Source: Gnetum montanum
Lineage: Eukaryota > Streptophyta > Gnetopsida > Gnetales > Gnetaceae
Direction of reading: 5' to 3'
Length of the DNA stretch: 64,000 nucleotides
NCBI GenBank assembly: GCA_015680685.1
Contig: MNCI01016412.1
Location: 84,168 to 148,167 of the forward strand
The notes under the pieces were generated by a model. That model saw only the letters and a list, made by a program, of their open reading frames with translations, searched no databases and was not told the origin of the DNA. Shown here piece after piece: positions 59,934 to 64,000 of this stretch; position 1 is the stretch's first letter, and every line of letters begins with the position of its first letter. A program made the position numbers and the translations under genes.

Positions 59934-60613
59934 GTATGTAACTATTAGTTTAGAATAAAAGCATGATAGCTTTGGGTTTGTGGTTCAGAATGTTTATTGT
60001 TAATTGTGTGAATGCTGATATCAAGCTATGGGCTTCTATCTTATACAATTATTCAAAACTCAATCATTCACAAGTTACCATATAACCACTTTTATGTTGC
60101 CAAAGTTAATTCACCTCTAAATGCTAAAATTGTTAAGGACATACCCATTATCATAGGTAACACTTCCATCTTAAGATGCTTGATTGTTTGAAAAGTTTCG
60201 TTTTAATAAACAAAAGTTATTCAAAAATTTGGTGCCATTATATTTATGACAATATCTATACATATTGAGTTCAAGTTCACTTGGCAAACATTTCTAAAGT
60301 GCTCAAGAAAATCGACTTATTATGATTGGGTAAAGGAATTTGTTGAGTTGGCATATCACATTGACATTTATTATATATTATATATACATTGTTGTAAATT
60401 GGACAATTCAAGAAAATTTTTTGGTGGTAATCATACATAAAAATGGGACAAATGAAGGTGATAAACATCACAATTGCTGAAGTCAAAGTATATTTTATGG
60501 CATATCCATGTGTTTTGTTGTTAATTTCTTATCGTATAATTGATATATGTAAAAATTTGATTTTGTTGGAGTAGTGTGCAATTGTTAGATTAACTATGTT
60601 TATGAATGATGTA
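59934..60613 (+). repeat. Intron of the KH-gene copy, paralogous to 99-885
   Basis: Homologous to copy A at the left edge, collinear, and about 90 bases shorter in one place. It ends abruptly at about 60613, where retroelement gag begins. Confidence 0.7.
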
Positions 60614-61056
60614 AAAACCCTATAAATGACATTGCAACCAAAGTAGACAAAATGTGGGATTTCATTGATGAAAAATTTGCAATTGCATTGATGATTATGA
60701 AGGAGAGAATCGAGTAAGCCTTTGGAAAAGGCAAAGATGAGAGGAAGAAAGAGTTTGGATAAAAAGGCAAAGTTGCATCAACGGCAGAGTGCTCAAACAC
60801 TAGCTCCACAAATGAGGAAGGTTGTATTGTGTGTCAGTATGAACATCTTAAGGGATGTTGCCCAGTCATGGCACATCGATAATAGACAAGGGCATATGTA
60901 CTCAATCTTAAATTTGTTAAAAGACAATGCCCAAACGGTTACCTTATCTCTAAAGTAATTATTAACAAAACCTTCAACTGATGTATTATCTTAGTGGAGC
61001 TTTGCTATAGCCATAGGAGCACTATTATCAGTAGTGGTAGTAGCCTCAATCATGGG
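60614..61056 (+). pseudogene. gag C-terminal fragment (element H), plus strand
   Basis: The frame reads VDKMWDFIDEKF near 60640, matching VDKMWDSLDKKF of E (42213). Near 60825 the zinc motif CIVCQYEHLKGCC is intact with spacing C-x2-C-x3-H-x3-C-C. It is truncated on both sides with no LTR. Element F is inserted at its right end; the 5 bases before F are ATGGG. Confidence 0.75.
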
Positions 61057-61983
61057 TGATGAGTGGCAAGAAACCCCTATGTTCAACCATATGAATCACA
61101 AATCATTTGTGTGTGATCTAGTCAAATTTTATGGACTTTATCATTTTCAATGCACTAGTTCTTTAGGAATCTTGCCTTAAGGTCAATCATTGTCTTTTCA
61201 ATTACAGTTGTGACATTTATTAGTATGGTTATGTGTAATTGAGGCATTTGATTTTTATCATTTTGTGTTTTATAGTTTGATGTTCATAATATAGATTAAA
61301 GGAATTTGACTAACTAATTTAAATTAATTAATTAATTAGCATTTAACTAATCTTAACATAAGCATTTGATCCCATTTTTCATCCACATCTTGAACCCACA
61401 TCCATTGTTGGGCAACCAAGAAGTATGTTATTGGGTGTACCAAGCAATAATGTTGTTGAATTACCAAGCGAATATGTGTTACACTCGAAGAAGTCGTACT
61501 TGTGTGTGTAATCTATCTAGCTTAATTGCTTCATTAACATAATCACTAGAAAATATTGAATAACTGATTGGAAACATTTAATAAATAATTTAAAACATTG
61601 AATGCATAATTGAAATAGTTAATATATCAAAAGTGCTACAAAGTTTATTAGAAAGTTTGTCTTTATTGTCGAACATGTTATTGTGCTCAAGTACAACAAT
61701 GCTTAAATAAAAGTCCATACACTCAATACTCTTGCTGTGGGCACTCAAGGAAAAATTTTAACTTGCAAATAGAAAAATTGCAAGAGCTTTACTACAATTA
61801 CAATTTGTAATTGTCATAAATGCAACTTCACATATGTATTTATACCCAAAAACCAACATTGCATCAACGGAGCTTTGTAGACACATGGTAAGATGTATCC
61901 ACTAGGCCTCATCGATGAGGCCTAGTCGACAAGGCCATGTTGATGAAGCTTCATTGACGCAGCCAACTAAACGTGACTTATCA
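61057..61983 (-). repeat. 3' LTR of element F
   Basis: The plus strand starts TGATGAGTGGC and ends CTTATCA. A polypurine tract lies on its right, so it is the 3' LTR of a minus-strand element running off the window. It contains a 26-bp perfect palindrome. Confidence 0.85.
61901..61926. repeat. 26-bp perfect palindrome in the U3 of LTR F
   Basis: The left half ACTAGGCCTCATC (61901-61913) is the exact reverse complement of the right half GATGAGGCCTAGT (61914-61926), with no loop. It lies at the position of the GTTGACG/GGCC repeats of other LTRs. Confidence 0.85.
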
Positions 61984-62025
61984 TACCCCTATGATTAAAT
62001 GAAAACTCATCCTTGAGTTCCTTGA
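61984..62025 (-). other. Polypurine tract and GAGGATGAG block of element F
   Basis: The minus strand reads CATAGGGGTA directly before the LTR start, preceded by ACTCAAGGATGAGTTTTC. Confidence 0.75.
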
Positions 62026-62199
62026 CAAAATTGGAAAGGTATGGGATTATTGACTGAGTTTTCTTCAAACAAAACAAATTGAATGACTTAACAAAAAATG
62101 GAGTGCTTGGGTGTATGGATCCACACATTACAAGGAATGACGATGTTCTAGACACAAAATTGAACACCATAACACAACTCTTCAAAATTGGATAACACA

Positions 62200-63808
62200 T
62201 TTCTTGATGTTGAGAAGCTGTTGGAGAAGATTAGATGATCCTAGGTAGTGGTGGTTCCTGAGGCTTTGAGGAACCTTGACCAGCTTCAAGCATGAGCGGC
62301 GATTAAGGTGGTTGCAGCTATCTTGTTGTTGTTGCAACTTCAGGTGGGAGGTAGAAAGCATCCAGCAATGCTTTCATTTTCTCCTTCTTACTCTTGTGAT
62401 CATGCACTATCCATGCAACTTCGTTGATGTGGATTGAAACAAGCACATTCCAGGGACATGGGATTGCTAGAAATAACTCCTTAGCATTGATAAGCTAGGT
62501 AGCAAACTATTTGCATTCAATGACAAATGCCCTAACTATGTCTTTTAGATCCCAATAGTCATTCATCCTTTTGGCTAGGATCTCAGGAATTGATTGTTGG
62601 TCTCTAAACCGTACTCTGAGAACTTCGAGTTTGGTATTTGTAGTCTCAAGCTTTTACTTGGTATCTTTGTGATACTTAAACTCTACCTCGTATAATAGAT
62701 ATGAGCTAGGGACTTATTTTTCCAACTTTGATTGTGATTGTTTGGCAGTGAGCATTACTAGATTTGCATATCAAAGATTGTCTAACTCCATATATTTTAT
62801 CATTTCCTTGATCTACAACTCCTTTAAGTACATTTTCGCTTTGTTGTAGATGTCAATTTCATTAACAATGGATTGCCACATTTCTCTACCTTGTTGGAGT
62901 TGCTCGAGGACTTCATTCATTTTCTCCTTCGCCATCTTAATGTGTTTCTCATTAACTTCCTTTTGTAAGCCAACCTTGTTTTTGTAGTAATTCTTCACTT
63001 TTTTAAACTTCAAAGCTTCATTCTTCTAGGTGGCGATCTCAATGGTAGATTTTTGGTGCAAGGTGTGTACTTCCTCCATGGATAAATTTTGATTTTTTGT
63101 GGCCAATTTTCTTAGTTTAGTGTTCACCCTGGCAAGCTACTTCTATTATTGATAAATAAATTCCTTCATTTGATCCTTCTGGGCATTAACATTTCACAGG
63201 CAATAATTTTGTGTGGTCAAGGATTCATTCTCTTGGCACATCTGGTTCAAGTCCCTCTGAATTGCATACATTTTGGCTTCTACCATAGACTAGTTAAAGA
63301 TGGCTATTACTACCTCCTCCTCAACCTTCTAGAATCATTCTTAAAGCTATTTGAAAGCTTCATCTATTGTTACTGTTGGGCTAAGGATCGGAGGATTCGC
63401 AAGTCATGCATAAAGTTTGACAACCTTCACTACCAAACGTTGGTTTCTTTCTTGGGCTATTTCAAGTTGCCCCTCTAAGATAATGCATTTGCCCTTTATT
63501 TTAAGTAGCTCTAACTGGGTCGTAGTGATGTCTTCCAATAGATCAAAGATGTCTAGAGTCAATTGCCCAGTTCCCACTAGTCGTTCCAGCAACTTTTCAT
63601 GTTGGGCTATGTCTAACTTTCTGTTGATCATGCCTAGAGACGTCTGCACATCTTGAAGTGTAGATACATCTAGTACAAATGCCATGGATGCATTCAATGC
63701 TTCAACAACACAATCAGCAACCACTTCAACGACTGTCTCCTACCCATGGTGCTGCATCACCAAGATAGTTGCCTTTTCGCCTTTCTCCAATCACATTGAG
63801 AAAGTGAC
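62200..63808 (-). pseudogene. Accessory ORF of element F, C-terminal part
   Basis: This is the least decayed accessory copy for these domains. 63404-63724 is open, with VVEALNASM, LQDVQTS, LDIFDL, ITTTQLELL and ILEGQLEIAQE, aligning with E at 50300-50620. 62813-63013 is open coiled coil (VNEKHIKMAKEKMNEVLEQL). Near 62545-62580 IPCPWNV matches the C-terminal domain. It is interrupted at 63808 by LTR G, so the N-terminal half is outside the window. Confidence 0.78.
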
Positions 63809-64000
63809 TGATGAGTGGCGAGGTACCCCTACACTCAACCATACGAAACGAGCGTTGCACGTGCGATCCGGTCGAACTCCGCAGATGGACTAGTTGTGGT
63901 ATCTAGATAGTTAGCCTTAGGTCGCAGTTCGCTGTCTTCCCATCTAGACTAGTTTTGCATATGTCACGTATGGTTTAGTCTAGATGAGGTGTATGATGTG
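63809..64000 (-). repeat. LTR of a young element (G), cut by the window edge
   Basis: The plus strand starts TGATGAGTGGCGAGGTACCC, nearly the reverse complement of the LTR end of E. It is rich in intact CpG (for example GTTGCACGTGCG near 63855), unlike all others, which suggests a recent insertion into F. The 5 bases before it are GTGAC, the expected target duplication. Confidence 0.8.

Noticed and set aside
1-64000. tRNA, rRNA, CRISPR, riboswitch or bacterial operon features
   Set aside because: No cloverleaf with both conserved boxes, no rRNA core segments and no regularly spaced repeats were seen. The sequence is plainly plant nuclear.

Overview
The window is AT-rich, CpG-poor nuclear DNA of a large-genome land plant. 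A gymnosperm is my best guess, but it is only an inference from the age and density of the repeats and the long intronic spacing. I see no intact protein-coding gene, rRNA, tRNA or CRISPR array. About nine tenths of the window is a nest of decayed Ty3/gypsy LTR retrotransposons of the non-chromoviral Athila type: one RNase H, a tRNA-Asp-like primer site, and an extra long ORF after integrase.

Layout. 1-885 is a decayed copy of a host-gene segment, the N-terminal exon and following intron of a STAR/KH RNA-binding protein gene. Element C (minus, 1556-15240) lies in an older LTR remnant D (15241-15700) and carries a 2.0-kb solo LTR (4947-6985). 15701-18275 is unassigned sequence with a degenerate minisatellite. 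18276-55764 is one old minus-strand complex of a second subfamily, B/B'. B and B' share a single LTR (21342-22242) that has a primer-binding site on one side and a polypurine tract on the other. B is split twice by later insertions: element A (minus, 24277-37404) and element E (plus, 39586-52926, 13.3 kb, with a perfect 5-bp target duplication CTTGG). 55830-56520 is the 3' end of a LINE on the minus strand. 58150-60613 holds the 5' end of a KH-gene copy: leader, candidate exon 1, and an exon with a recognisable Qua1-like motif. Its intron is interrupted by a plus-strand gag fragment (60614-61056). Element F (minus, from 61057) and the youngest-looking LTR, G (from 63809), run off the right edge.

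How the parts work together. Each full element is ordered LTR, primer site, gag with an unusual zinc motif, protease, RT, RNase H, integrase, non-coding spacer, accessory ORF, polypurine tract, LTR. The accessory protein has a basic N-terminus, a conserved globular domain, a long coiled coil and a C-terminal PCPW motif. The most interesting signal is upstream of it. In A, B, C and E the spacer carries a TATA box preceded by sequence that resembles that same element's own LTR U3. In A, C and E a GT splice donor follows 152-155 nt after the TATA, and an intron of about 290-300 nt ends at or next to the accessory ATG. This looks like an internal, LTR-like promoter with its own leader intron driving the accessory gene.

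All ORFs carry many stops, mostly of the kind C-to-T and G-to-A decay produces, so these elements are fossils. Coordinates of LTRs, target duplications, splice sites and short motifs were read directly. Domain borders inside decayed ORFs are approximate (about +/-50 bases).
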